Notes: generated by a model not told the origin, from the sequence alone. Positions 1-15,665 are shown, counted from the first letter of the stretch. The stretch: DNA of 64,000 nucleotides from Aphis gossypii (GCF_020184175.1 NC_065533.1:5354695-5418694); one strand, 5' to 3'. A program made the numbers and translations.

Positions 1-2019
1 AGTAATTTTATTATAATATTAAGTGGCTACTCGAATGTTAACAATTATGTCGGATGTCTAAATAACAATAATTTTATATGTCACGTCCATCAATTAACTA
101 CACAGGTATGTATAATACATATTAAAGTATAAAATGCACTTCGTATATAGACTATAAATTTTCCGACGAGTCGGAACTTGAAACTGCGAACTCTATGTAG
201 ACTAAGCGCATTTATTGTGACGCACGGCTTATATTTTAATCGAATGCGTGGTATATCAATATAAAAATAACGATATCATAGAATGACCGAAACTTTCCAG
301 ATTTACGGTGATTTTCGAGAGCCACCAACCTGTAGTTAAAGTATATGTATATTTTATAAATAAATATTAGTGTACATTTAAATTTATACTTGAACAAAAT
401 ATAAACGGTATATCGGTATAATATGGTAATTCGGAGCGAGAAAAGGACGATAGAACTGTGCAGCGGCGAAAACTTCCCTCGGCCAAACACGTGTGCTCAG
501 CTATGGGGTGGTTCGATTGAAAAGGGATACTTCATCGGTAGACGAGCGCAAGCGCATAACATTATCACAAAAATCACCCCGGACGGTCGGCAGCAGTCCC
601 GATCGTATAGTATCTTCAAATAGCCCACGGGCAATATGTGTCGTCCCCGTCCATTTATACTATGATAATATATTGCATTTGACTTCCGCACGCGTCGTAC
701 GAATCACAGAAAGCACAGTCTCCACTTTTCAACCACCACTCTCATGCAGCGATAATATATCGTATATACGTCACATTGAAAAAAGCCCGCAATCGTTTCC
801 CGAAAATCCTATTACGAGCAGGAGACGCACCGCCATAATGTTCCCGAAGGTCGTATAATATGATATTTTTAAAACTGTATTCTTATCCTTCGACATAAAC
901 TTATTACTTAACCTATCATCCTTACATAAATATATTCATACGGAGGCAGCTGACCACGTTTGGAGAACAACAATAATAACCTGGCAGTTTGATCGATGCT
1001 AGTATTATTTGCATATAGGTATGTGGGCACCACCTCCCGGAGTTAGTGTATAGGATTGGACAATATCCGGGAATATAACTCGGTGAAAAGTTCAAGAGAA
1101 AAATAGCTATATATTAATCATTATGCCAAAAAATGGCATATTTCAATCAATTATCTAAATTATTTTATATATATAATACAATACATATAGTTATTAAATT
1201 ATAAACAAAAAATAAATTAAATTGTGATTTTTTTTTTTTTTATCGAATAAAATTAATAATACAAAATCAAACAAATAATATATGAAAAAAAAATATTTAT
1301 TTTTTGCGCTTCATGTTATAATTGAATATAGAATAATTATAAATAAACTTTGGGAATATGGATGTACATTGTACACCCTACACAGAGTGCACTTCAAATT
1401 CACATACACATAAGTATAGATATTTAATTATTTAGAATATCTACTTTAATGTATTACCTATGTGAATAAAATACTAACAATAACTTAAAGCTGAATTATT
1501 AAAAATCAAAAACATAAATGTAGTAATACATTATAATAAAAAAAATGGAAGATGTATCGATATGACGTAATTCTTAAATATGAATAAAAAATGTTAAATA
1601 TGTATTAAGACGTTACAAAAATTTAAAGTTAATTGATAATATGATAACTAGTAAATGTTAACATATTATAGTACTTTTACCTCAAAATAAAATTTTTTTA
1701 GTGATTATTAAGGCACACAGGCACACAGCGTTGTTAATACATTCTATCATAGGTAATAATAAATAACTAATAACTTTTACCTACCTACGTATAATATCAA
1801 AGATACAATACATCCTTTGTACATAATATCTACACATCAACTTAAATATTCGGTTGAAGATCAATAAAAGTCAAATAATATAATATTGAAACAATTCATG
1901 TTTAGTTAATTTACTGACTAATATTTGTTCGGATACAGTAGTCTTATTATATAAATATAATTTTAACTTCAAATGTACCAATAATGAATATCAATAATTA
2001 CAACTACTGATGATGCGTG

Positions 2020-2061
<42 letters not shown>

Positions 2062-2985
2062 TAAATATATAATAGTGTTAAGTATGTACCTACAGAATAC
2101 GATTATAATGAAAAGTGACGAAATAATCTACAAATTTATAACATGATGTAAAAAGTAAAAACTCGTTATAATTAATCAATTAACAACGAATCTTCTGGTT
2201 TTATTGATAACCATAAAAAGATATAATAAAAATAATTATTATTATTTATTACTACATGTTTACTATATATTATATTATACCTATTATATATTACTATGAT
2301 GGTACTACCAGACTGGGCCAACTGTAAGACTATTACGGTTACTTAACCACTTTACCGCAATACAGTACATCATGGAAACAACTTCAAGTATCGTATAAAT
2401 GTAAAATATAAGTTCTCAAGTAACGATCGAACTACGCGCAAGCTATTTCAAAATAAATTGTATACGGAGCGTCGGTGCTGCTGTCATAGCGGAAACGATG
2501 TTAGTTGCGAATGTTGCGATTTAATCGCAGAAAATTGTAATGGATTTATAAATATTTAAAAGGCAATCGCGTGTAATATGTATAATGTATAACATAATAA
2601 TATATACATAATAAAATTTACGAACAGTCCGCGATCGTGAGGATTTTACTAACGCGGCAACAACTGCTGTGTCCATAATAAACAATATATATTATAATAT
2701 TAATACAACGTCGTCCGAGTGTTTTGAAAATAAATGCGTACAACGAAATAAAAGAGTCGATTGGCAGTAAACGCTGAGACGAGCTGTCATAATACTATTA
2801 TACTGTTCGAGTCGATAACGCTTAATGCTTATACCTAATATTATATTTTGTGTGTTTAATTTCGATCATATTCTCCGAAGTATTAAAATTTTCCAAGAAT
2901 GGACCACAAAAACAAACTGCGGTGTCACGGATTTTCAATCGAACTCTTCTCGAGAAGTTCAAAAATATACTACGCTGTGACTAGT
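1..2985. other. Gene-free AT-rich stretch
   Basis: Very AT-rich from about 1100 to 2300. Apart from the AT run at 2026 and a short hairpin (ATGCCA/TGGCAT near 1124-1140), I see no gene or RNA. The short frames at 236-858 have no coding character. Confidence 0.6.
2026..2059. repeat. (AT)17 microsatellite
   Basis: An uninterrupted AT dinucleotide run of 34 bases in AT-rich, gene-free DNA. Confidence 0.9.
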
Positions 2986-5900
2986 CAAACATACATCATA
3001 ATATACGCACAGACGCGCGATTAAACCTTCGTTGTCAACAGGTCGCGTCTATAATCGCGAAATAACAATATTATATTGCGGATTTGATTTGTAGGCACGG
3101 CGATTACGGTGAAAGTAAATCGAATACAACATGGTTGCAGTGTTTTCCGCGCAATCGTCGATCTAATAATAATAATAATAATAAGCAGGTCGTCAATCGG
3201 ACGGTGCGTGGACTAGGTACGCTTGTAATAATGATACTATTATTATAGTCGGACTTCTCTAGGCCGACCACGGCAGCTGATAACATTCTACTGATAACGA
3301 ACAAACACAAGAGCGAGACGTGAATTTGTTTCGTAACGACGTCAACCCGACGACAGACACTTAGGCCTTAGACCTTATAGAACGTTTGTATTTTATATAT
3401 TAGTATATGGTTAACGACCGACAACAGCCGCAGCAGCAGCAGCTGAGGGTCAGCCGCAGTGCAGGTTCTTCTATGTGCATAATATAATACAAACAATATC
3501 ATATATATTAAGCACGTCCTATAATATTCTAATATATATTTTCCGCCGCACGTATTTTTCACTTCACTTCCCGTCCGTTGCCGGCCGAGACCCACGCGCC
3601 TCCCCCGCAATCTTATATCCTACAATACCAGCTCAGTACCTATACCATAATATACCTTAATGTGACCGAGCGCGAGTGCGTGTGCCCGCGCGTCACCCGT
3701 AGGTGCTCATTGTTAATCGCCGGCGCGCGTATATATTTCACGACACTATCGGTAATGTTAATCGCATTAACGTGTATTCCGCGGCCGTTTCTCGCTTGGC
3801 CCGTTATCAGCGCCGTTAATCGATTTCACCGGATTTTGCAATCGCAAACGATTACACATTGACACACGGCGTCGGCGGCGGCATACCCATAATATTATAA
3901 TAATAATATGTATAAAATATAATAAATAAACGATAGGAAAAAAAAAATGGCTACCACTACCACCTATACACAAGACTATTTAAGTAGGTAAGTAAATATA
4001 ATATATTATTTATATTATAATAATAATGTAGGCACTACCATAGAGGTAATCGAATTATACGAGCACACGAATGTGCTTTTGTATGCATTCACAACGAGCC
4101 TACTGCGTAGTTTATGTAATTATTACCCATATAGTGCAATACACAAACTGATATAGGTATAATAATACACTTATACACGCCACGGCTACGTATTATATTT
4201 GTATGTATAATTTGAAAGGCTGCGATGAATCGATTTTCTTGGGACACATTATAATATATACTATTCTGTCGTGTAATATATTATGTTTCTATGTGTATAC
4301 ACAGTACGTACCGTGTATGACACATAACGACGAATCAGATTTCTCAACTCGTTCGCACGATTTCTTTGGAAAAGCGAAAAAAGAGGAAAAAAAATTACAA
4401 AGCTCGACGCGCTAGCGTTTGTGAAACGCGTTCTTTTTTCATATATACAAGTTTATTGTAACGTCCCCCTTTCGGAATTATTACATCACTTGAATTACTC
4501 AGTTTTTTCGCTTCGAGTAGAAAAGTTCAAAGACTTTTGATAAGACGCTGATACACACAAAAGAAAGAAAAAAACGAAATTTTTAGTCGAAGGTTTTGCC
4601 ATTATAAAATTTACTTTGTGCTGATGACGCACAAAAGAAGAAAGTGTATTATCCGTATGACGATTTGAAATATTATACGTTTATATACAATGTATACAAT
4701 ATTATGTTATATGTGAAATAGCCCTAAAATTAAAATATAATATATAATTGTATTATTATTATTACTAACTATATTGTATACACTAATAGTGTTCTTTTTC
4801 GCGGTTCGATGTTATTAAGGTGGGTGAATTGAAACGGGACAAGAGAAAATATAGAGACTGTGATAATTGATAAACTTAAATTAACAGGTGCACCCCTGTC
4901 ATAATGAAAATAGTTTTAAGCATTTCTTACATCTCACCCAGCAACGGTAATATGTGTTAAAGTTTAATTATATATTAATATCGTTTTTTAAATTAAGTTT
5001 AACCCACATAGTAAATCTTCTGTTTTCGCAACTTTATAGGAGATCAATAAAAATTAATCTTTGTGTATTCGCAGTGATGGCTAGTGAGCATATATAGCTA
5101 ATAAATTAAAAACGAATTGACCAAAATTTGAGATAGGTGATGCTGTCTTTCAAGCGACGATTAATGTTTGTGTATTATGTACATTATACATAGGTAGGCA
5201 TACATATCAGCGACCGGACGTCCATCGCCATCGCTGCCGAAGAGACGGAAAAAAGAGTATCCATTATTCATTCGCGCCACACATACAGCGATATATAGGT
5301 ACCCATGTCCCGTATTGTATTATATTATTATATGCTTGTGTTGTGAGTATAGTGCGCGTGACAGACTATTCGTACGAGAAAGCACGCGCAAAAAAAAAAA
5401 TCAGTTACCCACGCTGGCAACCAGAAACATGTTCAGATATACACCGAAGGAGTCTCTTACACACTTACACACTATATATATATAAGCGCGATGTCCTCGA
5501 GAATTTACCGCAGATGCGTGGCGGATAAGAATTTTTCATAAATTTATAAAAAGGATATAAAAACATCATCTATACTCACCGTAACCAACTACTACCACGT
5601 GATTAGCGAATACCCCTCTCCTAATTTCTCTTACGGCTCAAAAGCTTTATTTAGTCACATCACGGTATACCTATATGTGAATTTACGATATACTGCAAAT
5701 ATATAATACAATTTTAGGTACCTAGGTATTATATTATCGTTTTGTTAATTTGGAATACAATATTTTTTTTACTCGTGAGAGACGTGTTCATCGCATTATA
5801 ACCGTGATTTAGTAAAACATTTTGAAAACCCGTTGATCTGCAGTTTCGTATTTTTATTTTATAAAATCCGCACAACATTCGATCACGCCTATATTGGATT

Positions 5901-6041
5901 CGCACAGGCGCGCACGCAACACCGAGCGCGTATATAAACACACGCTTAAACCGCTGCTGCACCGTCAGATTGGATCGCGGCCAAATCCTGCACAGGGAGA
6001 TCTCAAAGCAGATAAAATGTCTTCTATTCGCTACGTGGGCG

Positions 6042-6072
<31 letters not shown>

Positions 6073-9000
6073 ACAACTATACTTCCGTCTAGTGTTTCTA
6101 ATCTATACATTATGCTATATTATTATTATTATTATTATTATACGCGATCGGAGAAGTGAATCGACCGTCGTCACCGCCACCACTGCGGTCCGGGAGGAAA
6201 CGATATAGGTACATGGTACACTTCAGATACAATATGTTATCGGCGGGAAAAAATGAGTATATATATAATATACGGGATGTTGGGACTGTATACTCTCTAC
6301 TCTTATCGCGAACACGTCCGGCCGGACCAGGTAAACACTCGCGAAAACCCGTTGACCGCCATGGTGCTATTTTTTTCCGGTTAATACCGCACTACGACAT
6401 GATACAGTAGGTATATAATAATAACAATTTCTGCTGTAGTGGTGAACCACCGGACGTGGCAAGTAGACCGACTGGATTCGAAGCTTTAGGTTACCATTAT
6501 ATATTTATATATTACACGAATAATGAAAATTCACATTTAAAAATGTTTTATACCCTTCCTATGGTTCAATGTTGTACAGGAAAAACATAATTTGTTTTAA
6601 TGAATATATTTAACAGACAGTCGAGGGAGAGTGGACTTGTGCGAGCGATGGAACGAGACAGAAAAATTGTTAATAAAAGATGCCTTGTGAATAGATCGAC
6701 TACTTCAGTAGAATATCTCCTATACAAAACGATTCTTATCATTGAAGCGCCATCATCGATAGTATTGATACGAACAACGAGCGCCTTGCAATACCTTTTA
6801 TCCAATTTATTCTATACTAAATATAGAATAAATAAATAAATTGCACTACCCTTTTTAACGATATCGTTTACCGTACAGTATTTCCACGACGTATTATCGA
6901 CGAACGTAAAATATTATAAACGAAACATGAAACTAAAATGTTCATCAAATATACGAAACACGAATTTCCGCTGAATAATATTAATCACACGGTTTTAACG
7001 CTGTATCTTATAGTTTTTACAATCGACGCCGCAGGAAGTCATCACTCATCAGATCGATGTGATTTTGGCGATACGCCTACAATATTATTTTTACGGGATT
7101 TAAAACGCATAAATTATTTGAACTTTGGAAATCTAAACGATAAATTGTTCAAAACAATTTTGCAGGATGTATTTTGTTAAATGTACAAGTTGACCACCGA
7201 GTCGTATCAATGTTACAGTCTAAATTTTCTTTCCGGTCGGTTATTGCGGTGATTTAAAACGAATTCTCTCGAAGTCACTATATTTTACATTCGGAATTCG
7301 CGCTTTGTCAACTTTTCAATCTCTTTTACACACGACTACGCTATGATATCGATCGACCATTACTATTATATCGTTAAAAAATTATTCACCCTTCTCCTTC
7401 GTGATGTCGAATTATTATTCTATGAGGTCAAATCGATATTTCATTACCGGCCGAAAACGGTACCCGACCACCTCCGATACACTATAATAATATAATAACA
7501 TAACGCGTTCCGGTTATAATGGCGAAGAAACTCGGAGAAGAGCAGCCGAGTATAACCTGACTTGCCAGATACATACCTATATATATTAATGTATAATGTT
7601 ATACAGAGATAATAATTATTTTCCGAGCGCGCGTTGCGATCGGTATCGGCCGCGCACGGGATATATCAATTGAAATAATATAAGTACTCGACTGTCGGGA
7701 GTCACCGCTGCTGCAGCTGCCGCCGCGGTATTATCACCGTAATCATTGTAATTTTTTTATTTCGGGTCAAGTCCGAAATAACGCAACGTCGTGCGTGATG
7801 CCGTTGTTGTTTTTCTATTCTTCATATCCGCGCACGCCGCGTGTACACGTCGTATACAGTACCTATATTTATATATTTTTATTATGCGCGTATATACCTA
7901 CATACTTACAATACGATCGAAAGACCGATATCGGTAAGACGGCTGTTATGGCGACGTACGTATCGGAATTAACGACGGATGGACGAACGGTGTAACGATC
8001 AGTCGACGATAGACCAGCGCGCCTGAAGTGAGACGCGACGGCGAGCTACAGAAGGTCAGGAGAAAACTAGTACCAAGGTATGAATTATATGTACGTACGA
8101 ACGTTATTATTATGACGACAAAGGCGACCTTAGAACCCAATTCGTGCGTCGCGAACCCTTTTGATAGTTTAATTTATCAAAGATATTATAGACCGTTTTT
8201 TTATTTTGCTAATTAGCCCGGTATCAGATTGATAATAATATAAGGTAGCATACGTATAGGTGAGCGAGGACACACGCACACACACATTATGTTATGTAAT
8301 TTAATATAATATGACCGTATACGGGAGCGATCGTTCTAATGGATTTTCCTAGCCGAACGATTAATTTATTATTATTATTATACCTTTATACACAGTAATG
8401 CGACTATAACGTATCCGTACGTGCGGGAACGCGGGCGACGAAAATAAAAAAAAACACTAAGCGCACCGCCGACACAACACACACGTGAAAGCTGCTGACC
8501 CGCCACCGTAGTCATGCTCGCAATATAATAATAATATGTACATGAGATGTGTTGTAGGTACACCGCGACGGCGCCACTCGGTGAAATCAAAGCCAACCGA
8601 TTCCTGCGAAATTATTCCGATCGGGCCCACCCACGGGGTCTTACCGGAATTTCGTCGCGAATAAAATACTTGGCGGCGGCGACGGTGTTCGAGAGTACAG
8701 CGGCGTACCTGCACCTGCATTTCATGCGTATTGCACGATTATTACGATTATTGTAAATATTGTGATATACTTGTCGTCCATCGCATTTCTTAAGATAATA
8801 ACGTAATCGTTTAAAAAAAAAAATAACAAACCACACGCGTCACCCGACTTCAGCTTTTATATATAGTTACATAATTAACTGATTTATAGGCTTATTTCAA
8901 AGTAATTTTAGAATAATAATCGGCGTGTTTAACGTGACTTATATATTTTGTGCCAGAAAAGTCCGTATATACCTACGCCTTAGATTGTCGTCGCCGCGGT

Positions 9001-9600
9001 AATTGTGCAGTTACGCGTATAGTTTTCCGCTGCAATGTAAGCACAATAATATTACCGGTCGACTCTTCGGCGTAGCGCGAGAACAAAATACATACATAAT
9101 ATTATATGCGCCGTGTGCGCACACATCATGCACCGTGCAAGTACCTATGCGTAAGTGTAAAGCGAGTGTGTGCAATGTGCATAATATAATAAGTCACAAT
9201 ACAACAGAAACCGGCCGCCACTGACATTGGTTAGATGAGATAATAATATTATTACGGCAGCGGCGGCAGCGTCTCCTGCAGTAACTTATTTGCACGGTCG
9301 CGGATTTATCACAAAACGACGACGACGACGAGAACTACTACTTTGAGTGCGCCGAGTTCCTACTCGTACGGCGGTTGTTCTGAGAAATCTCAAGTGCGTT
9401 TACCGCCGAACCGAACTCCGCACGGCGGTAATTAACTATTATATTACACCTAAACAACGATAATATAATATACATATGTAGTCGTCGTCTTCTATATTAC
9501 GAGGGAGGAAACGAGAGTTTTTCAACGACTGTAAGTTGTAGGTAGGTACAAAATATAATTTATACATACCACATACATGCACATACGTCGCGCGCATGAA
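2986..9600. other. Gene-free stretch with several CpG-rich patches
   Basis: CpG-containing patches at about 3540-3870, 5880-6000, 7620-8070, 8400-8720 and 9240-9440 alternate with AT-rich DNA. Microsatellites (AAT near 3165, CAG near 3430, CAC near 8275) occur. Patches of this kind can be promoters or enhancers, but none leads into a recognisable coding exon. The frames within them are Arg/Cys/Tyr-rich and not supported. Confidence 0.5.
6042..6072. repeat. (TAC)(TGC) compound microsatellite
   Basis: Four TAC units run into about six TGC units. A TTA run follows at about 6119-6142. The plus-strand open frame through it (poly-Leu) is a product of the repeat. Confidence 0.85.
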
Positions 9601-9617
9601 CATATTATTATAAATAG

Positions 9618-9835
9618 GGTGTAACAGAATTTAACTGACAAATACAATTAACTGTGACTTTGTATTAATACTTTTATCAATATTTAAATTGTTTTTTTTT
9701 TTTTTATGTATAATATATATAATTAACAATAATCATAATACGTATTAAGCTTTAAAAAAAAATTTTCAAAACATTGATTAGAATAAAAGTTATTACACGA
9801 TAGTAATTACATCTGTCAGTTATTTCTGTAACACC
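9618..9835. mobile_element. 218-bp fold-back element with long terminal inverted repeats
   Basis: The left end GGTGTAACAGAATTTAACTG and the reverse complement of the right end, GGTGTTACAGAAATAACTG, match closely. The similarity continues inward through the ACA.AT..AATTA stretch and, more loosely, into the middle, so the whole element can fold back on itself. A poly-T run (about 9691-9705) lies near the centre. No coding capacity is present, so it is a non-autonomous MITE or fold-back element. A clear target-site duplication was not identified, so the superfamily is not assigned. Confidence 0.7.
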
Positions 9836-10988
9836 ATGCATGCGTATGTATAATAATATTATGTATATAGGTACGTTATAGTATGAACAACGGAATTTCT
9901 TCCGAGCACCAACCTGCGGCCGGTGCACATGGCAGCCGAGTGCGTATCTACAGCCTTAATAAACTACCTATTATAAATATTATACACGACATTTTTTTTT
10001 GCGTCTCGTCTATAATTCTATTACCGTACAATCGGTAGAAATCAACAGATGTACTTTATACATTACAATATAATAAATAACGCACAATTTCAATTTTGCC
10101 ACTAATGGCTTGGGCTATTTTTTTGGAATAAAACTAAAAATAATGAAAAAAAAATACGCACACTGTAACGATTTATAATAATTCACCGTTACGACATTTA
10201 ATCCAAATTCGGGGAAAACAGATTTATGACATTGAATTATAATATATATAACGGTATACGATTTACTCTAGAGCCCTTTATGAAAAAAAAAAATGAATAA
10301 TGGAAGTTGTGAAAAACTATATCCGTCAAGGGTTTTTGGTTAAACTCGAACGTTCATAATCGATTTCTGATTTGTTAATTAATTGCGATTCGATTGTTTC
10401 TCGGTACATACATATTCAATTTTTTTTCGCGTTATGGCGTTGAAATAACTAATGCGTTTAGTTTTATACATTATTAATATTATAAATATTAATATGTAGC
10501 TGGCATACAGTATTCGGTCGATTTGCTAAACGAAAAAAATCGAGCCCCCACCAGCACAGAACGCGCCGCCAGAAAAATCATAGTAATAATAATATTGTGT
10601 GCATATCGACCAGTTCGTTTTCCGCGTAATTTACTCGCAAGATATACGACTCGTTTTGTCGGGCCGTGCGAAAATTGAAACAAAACTGAACGTAATTAAA
10701 AAAAAAAATAATAATAATAGAAAAATGTGTAAACAAAATCATTTCTCACGCACAACAAATAATTATTACCATGTACATAATTTACGTTGTCGTCGTATAC
10801 ACACATTTATATAATATATTATACACACAGAAATGTTATACAATATTATTTTCTTGGGACTTGCCAGTGGGTTTTAGCAAATTTCACGTGTGTGGTCTTT
10901 ATCTCAATGGCGTGTTTGTACAACAACAATATGATGCGATGGTGTATGCGTATTATTATTTATTATTATTATAATAATATTTGGACAC

Positions 10989-11010
10989 AAGTACATAAGT
11001 ACATAAGTAC
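10989..11010. repeat. AGTACATA tandem repeat
   Basis: The 8-base unit AGTACATA is repeated nearly three times and runs into a CA-rich tract (11011-11033). Confidence 0.8.
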
Positions 11011-14000
11011 ACACACACTCACACATACACACAGACCACGCGCTAACTACACACACATAGTCGGCCGACTAAAATCAAATGACTAAAAATGGCTTAAACT
11101 TTACCTTTGTATCAGTCGGATGCTATTATATTATTATGTCAATAATAACTCGTGAACAATTCTCATGGTGTACCCTAAATAAATCGGTGTTAATGCTTCC
11201 CGTTTCGCTCCGGGTCAGTTTTAACACCGTTTTACCCGATAAATGTGTTCATAATATATATTATTATTTATACATGTGTACACAGTGTACAGTATACACA
11301 CATACACACTAGCGCGGGAGCACACGATTGCGGTCGTTCCCTTCTGTGATTTTCGTTTAAACAATTGGATGGCAGCTTATGTAAAAGATATATAGTTAAT
11401 GTTCCTTGTCCAAACTTACCTGTAACAAAAGAAAGAAAAAAATTGATTAAAATAATGTAGTCGTTCGAAACACGTATAATCAATCAGTGCAGATGTTTAA
11501 TAAAAAAAGTATATGAGACATAATCGTATATGTTGTGTGCAATGACGCGCGAGGGATTCATCTCATCCCATTTACGCGTTTACGTAAATAATTATTTAGC
11601 AAAACTTATTGTCAACGCTTTTTGTTCAGAGTATATACAAAAGTATTGTGAACACAAACCCGTATAATAGGTATACCTATATAGGTACGAACGCACACAC
11701 ACACGTAATACAGTACAATAGCGCACTGTTTAAAGTTTGAAAGTGGAACTGCATATATATATTTATAAGTCTTTCATCGCTTTCACATCTACCGTTTGAT
11801 GTAATATTGCAAAACTAATTAATGGAACTTTAACTTAGTAAATGGATTTACCAGTTTCAATAACAAAAAAAATTAATAATAATAAAAAATAAAATAGAAA
11901 ATGAAAGAATAAAAGATGACAAATTAATTATCAACTCTTTTATACATATATATATATGTATTTTTATACTAGTGTTGTGCGGTGCAGGGAAAAAAAGGAG
12001 GAGGAAAATAAAAACCTAATAATAAAGTGGAGAACTTTTTTTTAATGTATAAAATAAAATACAAAAAGAAAGTTGGACAGTGTTTTATATAATATCAAGG
12101 AAAGGTTAGGACAATGAGAGAAGTGGTACAAAATCGTTTTATTCGCGACAGCGTCATTTATACTGGCGGGTGCAAGTACCTATATAATATATTTATATAT
12201 TATATCTATTATATGTCTACATATATATACAAGGTGCGGGCGAACCGTTTGGCAAGTTTTTAATTTCCTTTAATACTCAGTCGGCCGTTACTTTGTAAAA
12301 ATTACGGGAGAAAAAAAATAGAAGAAAAAAACGCTCGTCGTATAAAATATAAATACTTTTGAAATTAAATTCCGAAACGGCAGTTTGAGCGCGCGTGCCA
12401 GCAGCGAGGGGAAGTTATAAAATCGTGAATGTGTAGTGTATATCATATTATATGTACATTATACGTGAGGACGAGTCTTAATTAATTTATGCGCTGTCGC
12501 CGATGACGATTATGGCGTGTGTGTGAGTGTGCGTGCGCGTTCGCGAGTTTGTATAGATACGAATGCAATTGTGCACCGACCGACGTCATTACCATAATTC
12601 GAAATTAGTGCCGACAACCCTCACGAAACGCGCGCGCGCACCAGCTGCCAGTACGATACATTGAGTTTACAGTGTATAATGTATACAGTATGTACGCATA
12701 CAACCGGTTACATGAACACCCCTGTGAGAGCATCTGCCACAGAAAAAGGTATATAAATATGTATTAATCATTAGGCGCGTATTAATTTTTTTTTCATAAC
12801 ATTATTTCCTCGATTATGCGAGACAAATGGAAAAAATTCCCTCCTCACGACTATTCGACGCACTGTATTGTACTATATATGCGCACTCAAACGGGCGATA
12901 GTGTATGTTAATTCGACGGTACTACAACAAATTTTACCTGAAAACATACCGGGCCATGTATACGAATTTATGCGCATAAATTATCACTGCAAGGCGAGCG
13001 CCAACAAAGCCGCGACTATGATTTTCGGGTCTCCGACCGACGTTCCTACGGTTTTAGCGCTCGGAAATATGCAATCCACCCCCTTGTAGACCCTTAATGC
13101 ATGCGGCAAGTACACGGATGTTTATCTTTAAATCGGGCCTCCTAAAACTACTAACGTGCTACAGAGGGTCTTCATATAATGGTGGCAGTGCGTAGTAGTC
13201 TGCCAGTTATTATATGTATATGGTTATACTGCAGCAGGGTGCTCGGTACACGGTATTGTAGGTATATAGTACACAATAAGCCAGTGGTGACCAACACGTA
13301 GATACGTTTTGGTGTATTTTATGAACTCTCGCAACAGCGTTTGCCTTTAGATAATATTATTTAAAATACTCCACGTTAAACTACTTACTGGCATATATAT
13401 GTAAATCGTTTGGACGCATTGCGAGTTATAAAGTTGTATATTTACTTTCCGAGTACTTACATGCTCTGGCGAAAGGAAAAAATTATATATGTTTCGTCTC
13501 GTTTTTGTGAGTGTATATTATGCGTCACGAGCTCCCTCGCCCCTCTATACCCCTGCAATAAACCAACCCCGTGTCTACGCATGTATAGGATAATATGCAA
13601 CATACTGCGTACACGGTATTGGTACCTATACAATATATTATTATATTATATAAAATGAGAATAGTAAAACGATTTTACGTAACATGGGTTACGCCGAAAT
13701 TCGCTAACCCATCACAATATATCGTATTATTGAAGTGTTTCACAGTCCTGGGCCACGATCGAACCCCTGTTTAAAAAAATTTATCGACATATAATTCGAT
13801 AAGTACCGCACCGCGCGACGCAGCCCCAACCCTTTTCGGCCGATCCCTCGCGGTCTCCTCCCGTAGTAATGGTATCACCAGTGGAAGAGCGAGACGCAAT
13901 ATATGTATATATATGTAGTGTACGTACATTAATCGTATGTATAACAATATTATATACACGTATATAAACGTCGGTGCACGCAGTCGACCGACATATGATA

Positions 14001-14488
14001 TTTTAATGTTATACGCGCACAACTCTAAAATATAATTTAATAATATACGCGTTATTATTATATTATACTATTGTATAGTATTTCGGACGGATATTTTTTT
14101 CTCCCCGTGCGTTCTGGCACTCTAAAAACGCATCGTAATTCGATTTATTCTAAACCGTCGAGCCGATATTTTACACCAGCCGCTGTAATACTGTTTCGTT
14201 AAAGTCGACCAGAAACGGCGAACAACGAACGTTAAGCACCTATATACAATAATATGTAGGTAACGACAAACTGCGTATAATAAACGCGCGAAACGGCCGT
14301 CGCCGACCGTATTTTACTACGATATTGTTATATTATAGGTACGTGGACGGAACGTATTATATACACGAGTTGGTGAATATTTAGTCGCAGTACTATAGGT
14401 AGGTTTATAACGTCCCGACAACACGCGTGAAATCACTGCGAACATATTGCAAGCTAATAACATACCGTTAATATACGTACATGTAATT

Positions 14489-14510
14489 ACACACACACAC
14501 ACACACACAC
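14489..14510. repeat. (AC)11 microsatellite
   Basis: A perfect AC run. The minus-strand frame across it begins with a Cys/Val repeat and is spurious. Confidence 0.9.
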
Positions 14511-15642
14511 AATACAATCTAATATTGTTTTGTTGGAACTTGAGAGTAAAAAATTTGCCTAGACGAAACTACCGACGAGTCTATAATATATAATACATAC
14601 GTATGTATATATGCGTGTACGTTGTCCGAGTTGAGTTCGTGGTCTGTACGTCGAAAAACGCGGTACAACCGGTTTTGAAATATTTTTACAAGACCGATTT
14701 ACAGTACACGTGTGCGAGCGTATATACGGATATGTCGTATATATATATATATATAATATAATACGTGTACATATTGTGCAGTGCGTGTAAACGCGAAAAA
14801 ATTCCACGTTAAAAACCGCGTGTGCACGATCGGTCTTAAAAAAAAAAATAGACGGCAAGGCTGCTGCGGCGTGCGAAACGCGTATAAGTATTGTAAAAGA
14901 CCGTTGAAAATGAAAAACGCACGCGGGGGCGACCGTATATACGAAACTGCCAATTAAATTAATATTACTGGTCTCGAAAAAATATGGCGACAATACGGGC
15001 AGAGCAGTATTTATGTACAGTACATATTATAATATTACATGATAAGTTTAGGTAGCGCCCCGTTCAAACGAGACTTGTAAGAATAATAATTTAAAAATAA
15101 TGTTATGTTTATGTATTTATTTATATCGTATTACAACCGATGTCGATCGGTATATTAATATTTAATTTAAAAGCGACGAGTACCTCTGTGTGGACGAAGG
15201 AACTGTTTTATGGGCACATAAAGATTTTAGAATCGTAAACGGCGCGGCGTAGAGATCTAACCTATACTGTCGGACGAGAATGCATGAAAAACGTTGGACC
15301 GATTATTATTTATTCGTATGGGAGGATAACGAAATATCGTCGTTAAAAAAATAACAGAAACAGAAATAAACCACAATTCGTCGTTTATACTGGTATATTC
15401 ACATAATATACTGCGGTGACACTGTATAGTATAATATTATGTAATATATGCCTACTTTATTATAGTCGGCCATAAACTACGATGTGCTGGAGCAGCAATA
15501 TAATATATTATAATATAGTGTAGCGTGTGTCCGGTATTTTGCGTGTCAGCCACGGTTAAGATGAGTATACTCATATATATACCTATATATTTCACGGGAT
15601 TGAAAGTAATGCGGGTGACGCGAGGGAATATTTTGATGTATA

Positions 15643-15665
15643 TATTATTATTATTATTATTATTA
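15643..15665. repeat. (ATT)n microsatellite
   Basis: About seven ATT units. It produces a poly-Leu artefact in one frame. Confidence 0.85.

Noticed and set aside
1708..1730. miR-124-like seed TAAGGCAC
   Set aside because: Only the seed matches; the rest is a GCACACAG repeat and there is no precursor hairpin.
5349..5365. miR-210-like string GTGCGCGTGACAG
   Set aside because: One mismatch to the microRNA core, but no pairing arm nearby to form a precursor hairpin.
13741..13775. tRNA T-loop-like GGGGTTCGATC on the minus strand
   Set aside because: T-stem does not pair and no A-box or acceptor stem is present.
14559..14993. 144-codon minus-strand frame
   Set aside because: Crosses an AT repeat; composition is dominated by Tyr, Arg, Thr and Ile, with no family resemblance.
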